A stretch of 64,000 nucleotides of DNA from Lunularia cruciata (taxonomy: Eukaryota > Streptophyta > Marchantiopsida > Lunulariales > Lunulariaceae), in assembly GCA_948567375.1 (NCBI GenBank), contig OX419761.1, positions 59,867,089 to 59,931,088 on the forward strand. The letters run 5' to 3'. The notes under the pieces were generated by a model that saw nothing but the letters and a program-made list of their open reading frames with translations, did no database searches and was not told where the DNA came from. Below, piece after piece: positions 25,101 to 35,654 of the stretch (position 1 is its first letter; each line of letters starts with the position of its first letter). The translations under genes and the position numbers were made by a program.

Positions 25101-27345
25101 GTGTAAGCACATGGGCTAAACTTTGTACTTTGTTTATCTTTTTTCTGTTTCTCGTCAACATTCCATTGGTTTCAGTCTTCGAGGATCTCCTCATATTCAT
25201 GGGTTCCTATAGTTGTGGGGAAATTTGAAACAGAAACATTCTTCAACTGCATCAAATCTCTTACTCAGTCATTTATAAACTATCTTTTAAATGTCTAATC
25301 TCTTCCGAGAAAGCTAAAGAACGCCCCAAATGACTATAGCATTACTTACAGTCTTCAGGTACCGGATGTATATGGTGAGAATGAATGGCCTGCCTCTAAA
25401 GATGATGGAGCTCAAAATATCATCTTTGCGTGTTCCTTGACTGGAAGTCTTTGAAGGGCTAATGCCGACAACCACAGTCGTTGTTGGCCACCAGTAGATT
25501 CAGTCACCATTGTTCAAACACCTTGATGTTGATCGGTTCCCAGTTTGCTTTCGACCAATTCAACCTGTGACAGATCTTTTCTCGATGACTCTAATCCCCT
25601 TTAGGAATCATCAATGCCCAAATAAGCAATTGTCTCGATTCTATGCCAACTTCTAGTCAAAGTTCAAGTGAAGCACTGGGATCTTTTTGACCCACCAGCG
25701 ACTAGCCGGTTGACCACCACATCTCGTCAAACCGGAATTCGCACATGTAGGTTGCTTGAATCAAAATTATGAATGTATGACTTTATGTAGCTTCATTGGC
25801 TTGAATTGAGTGCTGCCAATATTTAGGTCTCGCGATCAGGATTTGACCACCCTCTGAGCTTTATTGTTACGATGTTTGGAACTACTTCAAAAGTACAGAC
25901 TTGGTCAAAAGATGTGCCACATTCGATCGGGATTATCCTCTCAGCGAAGAATAGGTAGGTGGATGGAGGGCTAACTTATAGAGAGCTTAGCAGACACAAC
26001 TTGCATAATTTCTGCTTGATAGTAACTCGAGCCGGTTGCGATATGGGTTCCTCTGACTAGCAGGAAAGTAACTCTCTGGAGGAAATTGCAGGCTCGCCTC
26101 TGACAGACTTATTATGTAGTATACTTGTCTCCACTTGGATCGTCGGGGTGGTAGACCTATTCACATCTGGTCCTTCCATTTGGGTTGGATAGAAACAACT
26201 ACCATGGAGTGGTTACGGTTAGAGGGGGCGTAAGCAAGATCTAAGAGATTACTGTAAACACGAAACACTACAACTAGGTTCTAAACTAGTTCCACAACGA
26301 ACAGTTTAATCGGGATTAGCAGTGGCCTTAGGCCAGCATACAGGATTTCAGACATCCAGTGTTGGGGATGCAACGGAACCCTCTGGCACACAGTTAGCCA
26401 CTGGTTCGTCGGGCAGACTCATAATAACGCGTCATATCCTAATTGTATCCTGCGTACCCGTACAGTCGACCTAAGTGGCACAATTGACATTCAAGAACGG
26501 TAAAAAGTAGATCCGTCACGGGATATGATGCAAATCGAAGCCAGGTCTAAAGGCTATCTCGATGAGCGGTTTGACGACGGTTCAGCCACAATGATGTTGA
26601 AGAAACCGTTCGAGTAATTAGTCAAACTACAACCGGTCTCTTTCAGGACAAGGAAGATCCTTGGTTCACCTGAAACACATGCTACAAGTATTCGATGCTG
26701 ATGCTGTAATGGCTTTGTTGACCATCACCAAGTTACAGTGACTCGGTTATAATTGGAGCCCCGTTGATTCCTGTTCTTCAAGATAAGGCTTGAATTTCGG
26801 AAAGAAATCCCGGATGTTCAGAATGTCACCAAGTCTCACTAAGTCTGACCAAGACCTACTAACCGTCGGGAAAAGGTTAAAAACTTCTACAAGTGACGTA
26901 CAAAATTGACAAAGTCATGCTCATATTCTTTAGTAGCGGGCAAGAAGGTGTAAAATTGGCAGTGCGACATATGAGTTTCGTGTTTGACATCATCATAAAT
27001 ACGCGCTGCGGTATATAAGAAGGTACATTGTCAAAGGTGAATCGGTGAAGTCTCACTTGACAGATATGTAGGATTTGTCAGGGCTGATGAGAAGCTAGGG
27101 ATCTGCACCGATAAGAGAGGACAGAAGCTTTCTATTGTTTTTCGTTTCATTGCCATTTCCATATTGCCAAATATGGATAGGAATCTCTTTTAACTTTCAC
27201 CCACATGCTCAACATTGTCTTGGAAATACGAGCGACAGTTTACACACTAGCTTTCTACCAATCAGCAAATTTCGTGAGTCAACGAGCTACTGGTACGACA
27301 GAGAGACTGAAGACTTGTAGTGTGAAATATCAGAAGAAAAAGAAA
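22174..27345. other. Gene-poor spacer
   Basis: Apart from the 3' flank of the BAHD gene I see no gene here. Open frames are short, overlap on both strands and match no family. A TATATAAG sequence near 27012 could be a promoter element but leads to no recognisable gene. Confidence 0.5.
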
Positions 27346-27490
27346 CACCCGATACAATGTCTTGCACACCTTTTTATCATGCTAAACGAAAGAAGGCGAC
27401 CGCGTAGGAAAAACGAAGAATTGGAAGACCACATCAAGCCCTAATCACGAAGAATGGGAAGACCCCATCAAGCCGTAATCGAGCCGTACA
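27346..27490 (+). repeat. Arm of a long-range inverted repeat, with internal tandem copy
   Basis: Two tandem 33-34 base copies of CGAAGAAT.GGAAGACC.CATCAAGCC.TAATC lie inside. The reverse complement of this stretch (CTCTTGTACGGCT, GATGGGGTCTT, CCCATTCTTC, GGTCGCCTT) aligns with 32450-32525 on the plus strand. The two arms flank the non-LTR retrotransposon and the spacer beyond it, about 5 kb apart. Confidence 0.7.
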
Positions 27491-27816
27491 AGAGAGAGAA
27501 AAAAGTAACATGGGGCTAAGCCCCAATAGAGTCTATATGAGAAATCTGCCATACCGCACCTAAGATATCCTAGCTATGCAAGTCGCGCGGTCTACACACA
27601 ATAAGAGCATCGAAGGAAACATCACCGAATGTGATTGCTCCCCTATGGATTGCACCAACCACTGTCCTCTATAGAGCAGTGGACACACGGTGTCTAAAAT
27701 ATGCTACAAAGTATGAGAGTGAGAGTGGTACCCCTTACGCCCAACATGATAAGCTCTCACGCACTCCCTCACAAATGTGTCAATGCCATGTCCATCGCTC
27801 CATATAAACTCCAAGG

Positions 27817-28509
27817 CTAGAGGAACAAAGAGGTGACCTCGCTGCATGCCCCTATACTTGGAGACCTTGCGACTTGCTGCTGCACTTGCCGCCCATAAGG
27901 GGGATGGGTAATCATTCCCTCCGAAACTGTATCCCACGTAGGGTTTGTAACCACGACATCCGCTATTGTCACCTGATCATCTCGGGCCAAGTGTAAGTCT
28001 GCCTTGACACATGTAGTCTGCAAATCATACAAACGCTCCTTCCAAGCCAAGTATCCACTCTCTCGTGCCATAGTAAACACTATGTCCCTAATTGCATCAT
28101 GGGTAGCTATCCTCTGTCCTCCAAAAGGGCATTGTGTCATGTGGACCGCTGCTGCATCTAGTGTAGAACCACACTCACAAGTGAGTAATGAAGATGCAGA
28201 TGGGTGGACCAAACCTAGGCAAAACCTCATCACTGTAAAGAAAGTAGTTGGTGCGAGTCGGAATGCCCTAATGCATGGTCGAGCTAGGATCCAAGAGCCT
28301 GAACCCTTGCCGGAGCAAGAGCAAAGATGTGCTCTAGTAGCATGAGGAATGGAGGAGTCGATTGAGAGAGAATGTAGCATATGCTCACATTGTCGCTCCA
28401 TCAAGGAAGACTGTAAACCTCTAGTCCAATTTGACGATAGTGAAGCAAAAGGTAGAAAATCCTCTCGTGCTTGTGTGGATAAACTATCTCTCATCTGCCA
28501 TAATAACAC
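27817..28509 (-). pseudogene. C-terminal CCHC and possible endonuclease region of the non-LTR element
   Basis: A 230-codon frame, the longest intact piece of the element. CECGSTLDAAAVHMTQC gives a C-x-C...H...C finger typical of non-LTR C-termini. It is followed by GGQRIATHDAIRDIVF and ADVVVTNPTW. A basic and glutamine-rich end may be the natural terminus or readthrough. Confidence 0.75.
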
Positions 28510-28691
28510 CTAGAGAGAAAAGGATCCTCCCTCCATCTCTGCACATAAGTCTCCAAAACCGACCTATTAGCAACCACAAAACAAGAGGAAGGTAGGGGTG
28601 CCGAGAGAGCTCAACTACCCAAAAATGCTATAGGTATTGTCTCTTCCACATATAGCAAGCCAACCCCACCACATGAGATTGGCAAAGCCAT

Positions 28692-29185
28692 CTATCTACG
28701 TGCCAAATCCCTTGTCACGCACTCAAAAGTCACTGGTCCAATAATATCATCAAAGACTCCCATAATCCTCCTATCAAATGCTCTAAGACGTGATAGGAAG
28801 GACGATGAGGGGGGAACTATACGGATGAGGTAGGAAACTCGACGAGCAATATTGGAGGAGAGTATACCAAATGCCACCTGCGGATCTCCTAGTAATGGAA
28901 GGTCATCTACATGGAGAACATCTTCTACAAGGGCAACATCTAAGAAGTGTGACAAAATCCTTCGCTCATATTGGCACTCCAAGAACACAAAGTCCATCTG
29001 TGGATGTGATACACCCCTTTGGAAGCTCAAGGTGGGGAGTAATACATAAAGAGGACCATATCCTACACTTTGATACCTTGGCTCTCAAGCCTACTAGATG
29101 TAGCTTGGTAGTCAAGTAGTCAAAGGCTTGCTTAATCTGATCTATGGGGCCTACGATGTGTGTATCATCTGCCAAGGAGAGAAAT
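28692..29185 (-). pseudogene. Reverse transcriptase catalytic ADD block and thumb of the non-LTR element
   Basis: The segment starts QFLSLADDTHIVGP, where LADD corresponds to the YxDD catalytic box with L or A in place of Y. It continues through a region with LGVPI and YLIRIVPPSS. It is cut from its N-terminal half by the LTR insertion and carries a frameshift near 29000. Confidence 0.8.
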
Positions 29186-29924
29186 TGTAATACCAAGAGC
29201 TAGCCATATGATCTAGATGTGAAATTTGGTTTGGTAACATCTAGAATGATGTTATACATGATGGTCAAAATAGATCAGATAGAAGTATCACCAAAAGAGT
29301 ACTTCTATTAATAGAGCAGAAACCAAAATAGACTTGAGAACCTTAGAACCAATAACTAAACATATGATTTAAAGGTGAGAATTGGTTTGGTAACATCTGG
29401 AAGGATATTACACATGATGGACTAAACAGATCAAAAAGAGGTATCACCAAAAGGGGACTTCTACTAATAGAGTAGGAACCGAAAGATGCCTGAAATCTTT
29501 GAAGGCAATTTTGGAAGCTTAAACGGATGAATTAGGCCTAAAAAATGTGCACATTTCCACCCCAACAAAGGATTGGCTGACCTTTCCTCCCTCCTTTTTT
29601 GTCTCATCGAGAGCTTTCCAACAGTACCTTACTCACATGATTTTGAGATTCCTACAAGAAGATTCCCTAAAAGATTCCCTCCAGTCAAAGCTTGTTTGAT
29701 CAACCAGATAGGACCTAGACCAGACATGTCACCCATCCAAGTAAGTAATCCAAGGGTGGAGCTTGCTGAAACGCCACCTATCTGTGTGCCTAGTCCTATG
29801 GTGGAGCTTCCTTGGAGGAGATCCTCTTTGTCTATATAATAAAGAGAAGGTGCTCCTTTGGGGCATCGAATGTTTGAGTATGTAATCTGTATTTTATCTC
29901 TTCTATTGTCCTTGGAGTATTACA
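29186..29924 (+). mobile_element. Solo LTR, family A, with internal duplication
   Basis: Starts TGTAATACC and ends GTATTACA, an 8-base terminal inversion with TG...CA ends. Flanks are GAAAT before and AAAAT after, a target duplication with one mismatch. TATATAATA at about 29833 is a likely promoter. The stretch GGTTTGGTAACATCT...CTAATAGAGTAGGA is present twice (from about 29223 and about 29377), while the other copy at 49160 has it once. It sits inside the reverse transcriptase of the non-LTR element. Confidence 0.85.
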
Positions 29925-30771
29925 AAAATATACAACCTGGCATGGCCAAAGTAGTACATAAGAGAAGTCTAAAGTGAGCCATGGCAAAAAAGGCTCCCCC
30001 CCACCACAAAGGATCTCCCTGACATGTACCAACAGTTGACTCCAAGACGGTGACTCCCTCCTGTGAACCACCATATTGGTAGTAAAGGGAAGCAAGAGAG
30101 CCATAAAAAGACCACACAAAAGGAATGAAACTTGCCAAGGATCCACCAACCTCCCTAAGCTCTCTAAAGATGGATGCCCATGAGACGTTATTAAAAACAT
30201 TCTCAACATCCACCTATAGGACGACCCACTCCGGATGGATATCTAGGAGTGCTCTAATGCCTAGAGATATAGCCTCACATCCTCCAAGTGTAGCTACTCC
30301 AAACTGATATGGACTGAGGTGCTGTCAAAAGTGAGAACAATGCTGAAGGACAATGGTACAACTGACCAAATGCAAAAAGATCTCTCCAATAGCAATTGGT
30401 CTAATGCTCCTTGTGTCCTTCTCCATTGCGAGAAGTAGACTAACACCTAACATCAGAGTAATAGATATTGGAATGTCTCCTCTTGTTATTGTTGTAGCCA
30501 CTTGAAACAACTTGGTAAAACCACTAGAAGGGTCATATGCTTGGAAGCAATCTCTAAGGTGCTTATAAACCATCTCTGACAAGCCTCTTGAGGAAAGGCA
30601 AAGGGTAGTGCACAATGCTTGTGAAAATAGCGACCTATCAAGACATAAAGGCTGCTCAGGTTGATAATCTAAGACCTCTAGTGGTAGTCCCTCTACTGCT
30701 ATAAGATGTAGTGAGCATAGGGAAGAGATAGTCTCATCAGTAGGGCTCGCCATAGACAAAGGGTGTAGCAC
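29925..30771 (-). pseudogene. Reverse transcriptase, N-terminal half of the non-LTR element
   Basis: The frame at 30325-30771 holds an RT block with RSIRPIAIGE. The frames at 29832-30213 hold DVENVFNNVSW (palm aspartate region) and GTCQGDPL. Frame changes separate the blocks. The downstream catalytic ADD block is on the other side of the inserted LTR. Confidence 0.8.
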
Positions 30772-31138
30772 TCATGTCGCTCTACTAAACTCTCCCGCTT
30801 GACCCAATGTCATACACCGTCATAATCGAGTAGACTCTGTGGTATCGTGTGGCAATGCCTATCTCCTAAATTGTGTAGCTCTAACAGACTCCTCCTGAAA
30901 GGCCACCCAATCTCCTGCTCGGATTCGATGAAATCTAGCAGTCACCTCTCTATGCCCTGCATGTCTCCCTTTAGCATAACAAAGACACCATCAAGGGAGT
31001 AAGAGGAATAGGAACCATGCTAACTCGTCCAAGGGATCACATGCCAAATGATCAAGTGGTAGGCAAAAAGCTTGTCTAGCCTCATCATGGAGTGTGCGGG
31101 GTAGCCTATGCAATAGGCGCGGGCATGGAAAACTAGTC

Positions 31139-31432
31139 TCAAATAACCCCAAAATGCAACCCACCTAAGAAGCTAACCACTCCCATGACTCGATCGGTAT
31201 CCTTGGAATGATCAACAAAGGAATAAACATGAGTAATCCTGAGTGTCACTGCTATCGATGTGGCTGCTCGTCTCACATGGGCATCCCAAGTGGTCCAATC
31301 ATAGTCCTTGTGCATCATTCCCAGATGTGTCTTTAGCCCTTGCGAGGTAAAGCATCGGTGATACACCGGGCATGGTGTATCCCGAGTCGCTCTAGGCGAC
31401 CCCACATGGGAAGGTGTAGCCATGGCTAGCAC
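31139..31432 (-). pseudogene. N-terminal zinc-finger part of the non-LTR element
   Basis: About 97 codons with CPVYHRCFTSQGLKTHLGMMH, where the two histidines and the spacing fit a C2H2 finger but the second cysteine sits one or two places off. Known R2-like elements use such fingers for target DNA binding. The frame ends before the RT block, so it is disconnected by mutation. Confidence 0.55.
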
Positions 31433-32449
31433 AAGAATAATGATAGTAACATGTGATGCTCATCTCCATATCTGCAAAACCACAACCCTTCACATTTCAA
31501 CTCACATAAGAAATTATTTTTTTCCAAACCCTAAAATTTATAAACTCTCATAACTTTCAATTTCCATCTCCAACATTTCAAACTAAATTCCCATAGAACT
31601 TAATCATGAAAACCAAGAGATTGGAAATGAAAATCCCCGACCTATCACTCTCAATGTGTAATAATCACTCTAAAACCTAAAAAAGCTAAAATTACTCATA
31701 ACTTTCTACTCCATTCTCCATGGTCTTCAATCTAGGTACCAATGGAACCAAAATTGAAAACGAAGAGAATAGACTATTCACTCGAGTGCTATATGCTAGA
31801 GAGCCCTCAGGAATTATATCTCACATCACTCCCTCTCCTCTCCCGTCTCCACCACCATCATTCAACCAGACTTATTCAATCATGGAATATTCTAAAGCAT
31901 GCTAAAGGGTATTACCAACTCCATAACAAGGGAAGATGTCCGGCACAAACACATTCTGTAACTTGAGAGTTTGTGTGTAAATGGTGATATGTACAGTATG
32001 TTAAAATTGATCTAACACTTCTCCCATCTTTTGAGTTGCAGAAGATTTTCAACCCCAATCCAACATAGTGTGAGACAAAGTTGTTGTTACGGTCCAAAAA
32101 TAGCACAGCTTGGGACCTGCGGACAACTTATCTATAGATCGAACAACCCAGTTGTCCGATCTGTAGACATTCTCAGACGTTTCTGCGTTTCAGTTGATAG
32201 AGTGGAGTCTGCTTACTGCTGCGCCTCCTTCGGTCTAGTACACACAAACATCAAATCTGACAGAAAAGTTCCTCTCCCAGTTAGACATAGTACTGTATGC
32301 AAGTGCGGGCTGTGTGCACAATATTGTAACTAGAGTTTCTGCACACTGCTCTCTTCTTTGAACAAATTTATACGTTCCAAACCTAAAAGGTTCTAAGGGG
32401 ATCCGGACCCATCTAAGAAGAAATATATTTGTCTGACCCATTCTACCTC

Positions 32450-32525
32450 TTGTCTCTCCCTTGTACGGCTGGATGGGGTCTTTCCATCCTTCTTGTGTTC
32501 TAAGTGGTCGCCTTTACGCACTTTA
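32450..32525 (-). repeat. Second arm of the long-range inverted repeat
   Basis: CTCTCCCTTGTACGGCT, GATGGGGTCTTTCC and GTGGTCGCCTT match the reverse complement of 27346-27490, with the tandem extra copy missing here. The arms may be ends of an older element into which the non-LTR element later inserted. Confidence 0.7.
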
Positions 32526-32648
32526 AACAAACATAGAATATAGTTTTGCTTTTCTGCAAATAATTTGGAATAGCCTCTCTCTACTTCGAGTCCTCTATAT
32601 ATAGAAACGTTTTTATCGTGTTATTACTAATATTTTGCTTATACAGTA

Positions 32649-32951
32649 GTGAAAAGAAAGTCTTATTTTGCTGATGTGAATCAATTTCAACAATCCATTA
32701 AAATTTTCAAAAAGTTAGTAAATTCTATCTTTGAGAATAGTAATAGAGTTCTCAAAATCATCGGGCTTTTAGTGCTACGTTTTTTATATTATGACCAAGA
32801 TCAGTCCTTTTACGTATCTTTTTCCATTCTAATAAATAACTCATTTTGGTTTTTGGTCAGTAGATTTTCTAACAGAGAAATTGAAGAGTTTTCTTATGAC
32901 AGATCTGACCATGTATACAATAACCCAATCCTTTTTGACGATATACGATAA
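32649..32951 (+). CDS. Hypothetical AT-rich ORF, organelle-like composition
   Basis: About 100 codons in a distinctly AT-rich island (roughly 32560-32960), rich in Phe, Ile, Lys, Asn and Ser. Segments such as KKLVNSIFENSNRVLK and NSFWFLVSRFSNREIEE have the look of plastid-encoded hypothetical frames. Base composition differs sharply from both sides. I do not recognise the protein. A plastid or mitochondrial insert in the nucleus is one reading; a mobile element fragment is another. Confidence 0.35.
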   Translation: MKRKSYFADVNQFQQSIKIFKKLVNSIFENSNRVLKIIGLLVLRFLYYDQDQSFYVSFSILINNSFWFLVSRFSNREIEEFSYDRSDHVYNNPILFDDIR

Positions 32952-33450
32952 TCAAAATAAACGAGTAATGAGCAGAGGCCCATGTGCGGTCAAAGTACAT
33001 TCTTATGAAGAATGCCCTTGAGTATTTATGAACGTTCGTTCTATTTAGGAATTCTGTCCAACCAGGAATCGCGGCTGTTGTAGAGAATCGGAGCCTGCAA
33101 AGTTCGTTGCCTGCCAGATATATGTTAGTTTCTATGGGTGTGAGATTCGGGAATTGGTTACCCTGTTCACCGTTTTCTCACGTACCCTAGATAAGGAGTC
33201 GTAGCAATTCATCTCTGGGAATTCATTCGCGTCCAATTTTGGATGGTCAATTCAGTATTATTCATGGTAAGAGAATTCTATGCCTATAATGCACATCCAT
33301 ATTGTATGTTAGAGGACCACGATCGTTCTCCACTTATTGCCACCGCAATGTCTCCTCCTCTTTACAAATATTTTTTGTTCTAAGTTAGAGTTTGTGGCCA
33401 CAAATTCACGGTTCTGGGCAATAGTGCAATCAGAAGACTCTTCTACTTCA

Positions 33451-33831
33451 GCGAATTTCTGTAAGTGCTTCTTGTTCTGAAAACAGAGTTACTCGATGTT
33501 TTTCTATAAGTACTCGAAGATGAATGTTTCTATCAAGTGTTATCTGTCACGTGGACTGGACTTCTTTTTGGCTTGAAAAGAATGGAAGATTAGTCTTCAG
33601 TTCAAGATTAGATTACATATTCATTATTATATCCAATATCATATATTACATCCAATTCTGCGAACTTCTGTAAGTGCTTCTTGTACTGGAAACGGAGTTA
33701 CTCGATGCTTTTCTATAAATACTCGAGGATGAATGTTGACTTGTTTCTGGCAATGATACTAGATTTGTCTGTGGAATTTCAATTGGTATCCGTCACGTGG
33801 ATTGGACTCTTTTTGGCTTGAAAAGAATGGA
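33451..33831. repeat. Direct duplication, about 140-170 base unit
   Basis: Unit 1 (33451-33590) and unit 2 (33660-33831) share TTCTGTAAGTGCTTCTTG, GTTACTCGATG, TTTTCTATAA.TACTCGA.GATGAATG, GTCACGTGGA.TGGACT and TTTTGGCTTGAAAAGAATGGAA. The spacer between them is 69 bases. Confidence 0.85.
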
Positions 33832-34140
33832 ACGCCTATATCCACGTGTGTACTAAAGACTAATCAATCTTTCCGCGCGTTCTTGAAACTATAATTGGGT
33901 TAGGCTTACATCATGATAAGATCAGCCTTGTCCTAGATCTCGCTCTCTCGGTCGGGATTCAGTCACAATAATCTTCCTGTCTTTGAGCCTACTGTAGCCC
34001 CTTATGCCCCAACACGTTGAGACAAACATGGGGAGTAGTACTTCATCCGCTACCGAGACTACACTTTTGGTATTAGAGGGTTGTGGATTGGATTACCTAG
34101 AGACCTGAAGGCCGGTTTGCAGTACAGAATCACTAAAAGG

Positions 34141-34338
34141 TTAATACCAAGATCCTACCCATCTCGGCCAGAACGTGGTATTCCACATTCAAGATTTCTA
34201 CGATGAATTCCTGAATCTCAATGGTACTGGAATAGATCTCCACTAGAAGCCCATACCAAGGTCCTTCCCATCTCAGCCAGAACTTGGTATTCTCCATTCA
34301 TGATTCCTATAATGAATTCCTGAAACTCAGTGGTACTA
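34141..34338. repeat. Tandem duplication, about 90-110 base unit
   Basis: Both units carry ATACCAAG.TCCT.CCCATCTC.GCCAGAAC.TGGTATTC, then GAATTCCTGAA.CTCA.TGGTACT. Units start near 34141 and 34251. Confidence 0.85.
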
Positions 34339-35654
34339 AAATAAATGTAAACGATGCACCCACTTGGGAACAAGAATAGACTCGAGCTCACACTATGAGA
34401 TAAAGATATGAATCGTGACCTTGGATGGGAAAGTAGGTTGCAAGAAGCATGAGAATGCGTCCAACTGTAGATGCTAATAAGGTCAGTTTCACAGCAAATC
34501 GTGATGTTGACTATTGTTTAGAACCAAATCACTTGAACGAAGCGGTAGAAACATTCCCCGGGATCCTCAGGTGCATCATAGGAGCAGAAGATGACGAAGT
34601 GTGTAAAGCATTTGGTTGGAGACTTTTGTAAAGGAGAGCCAAGCTGAGCAAGTGACGGAGTGGTGGAGCCAACCGGGTTGGGTGGCCTGAACAGAACAGC
34701 AATTTCAGGAAATTTCAGATGGAACTTGGTTTGGAATTTTTGTCACTGGAAATTCGCTTGACATCTCGCTTAGTTTGAAATCTGGATGATATTTAGGCGA
34801 ATCGTTGGCACGAACGGGCTTGACAATTTTCAATAAGTTCCAGATTTCGCTATGTCCCTGAAGTCCAAATTTTCAGTAAGTTCCACATTTCGCTGTGTGT
34901 CCCCGAAGTCCAATTTTTGAGGGAAGGATGCTAGGAAATTCTAGGCGAGAACTCAAATTGAGTTGCGTTGGGATTTTAGTCAGTTTGCTAAGTTAGAAAT
35001 TTCCATTGTAATTCACTAAAAGGAGTAGTCGGCATCGGGGAGAGATTTACGTTAAAATATCTGTCGGTTTACGTTAGGCATTTCTCTTGGTTTCAGATTG
35101 AGGCTGGTGGGAAATCCTCGACGACAACTCGATGGCCACTGGGAATTGAATTTGCCATAAATTTTGCAACATTTGGAGATTTCGTTCGTAAATTTCTACG
35201 AAGGTTGCTGGCGAGTCATCCACGAGAAGGTTAATGGCCACCACCTCGGCGAGACCTCAATAGTCAAATACCAAAATACCGAAGTTCAATAAGTTGCATT
35301 TGCCGGAGAGAATTGGGGGATCGAAAGCCGGCAATGGGGAGAGTGGTAGAGCAGGGTTAGCTTACAACCGGTTTAGGACTTTGGCCATGATGAGTACAAG
35401 AGAGTCGGATTTGGAGGAGAGGGTTGCTTTTCACCAGCAGGTTTCAGGTGACCGAGAGTGGGTTGGCTGCTTTTGGATGAATTACTTTCAGGTTAATCAT
35501 TGTAAATCAGATTTCTACTTGGAGAACTTCCAAATCAGATATGCTCTTGGAGAACTTGTGTGGAAGAGGACGAGGACATCGCACGCACGCTGGGTTATGG
35601 AGTACTAAAGCATGGTGAGTTGCTACCGTTACAACGGCTACTTTACTAACCAGT

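Larger units (their letters stand above)
27700..31450 (-). mobile_element. Decayed non-LTR (LINE-type) retrotransposon, interrupted by an LTR
   Basis: Read on the minus strand from 31432 down to 27817: a C2H2-like finger (CPVYHRCFTSQGLKTH), reverse transcriptase blocks (RSIRPIAIGE; DVENVFNNVSW; GTCQGDPL; ADDTHIVGP), a thumb-like region, and a C-terminal CCHC-like finger with ATHDAIRDIV. The zinc finger before and CCHC after the RT recall R2-type elements, which carry a restriction-like endonuclease after the RT. A stretch with ADVVVTNPTW near the end could be that endonuclease, but I cannot see its full catalytic set. Several frames and stops show decay. The LTR at 29186-29924 splits the RT between GCIFL and QFLSLADDT. 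Confidence 0.85.
31451..35609. other. Spacer with duplications and one AT-rich ORF
   Basis: No recognisable host gene. It contains the second arm of the inverted repeat (32450-32525), an AT-rich orphan frame (32649-32951), two short duplications (33451-33831 and 34141-34338) and A/T-rich filler. All are listed separately. Confidence 0.5.
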
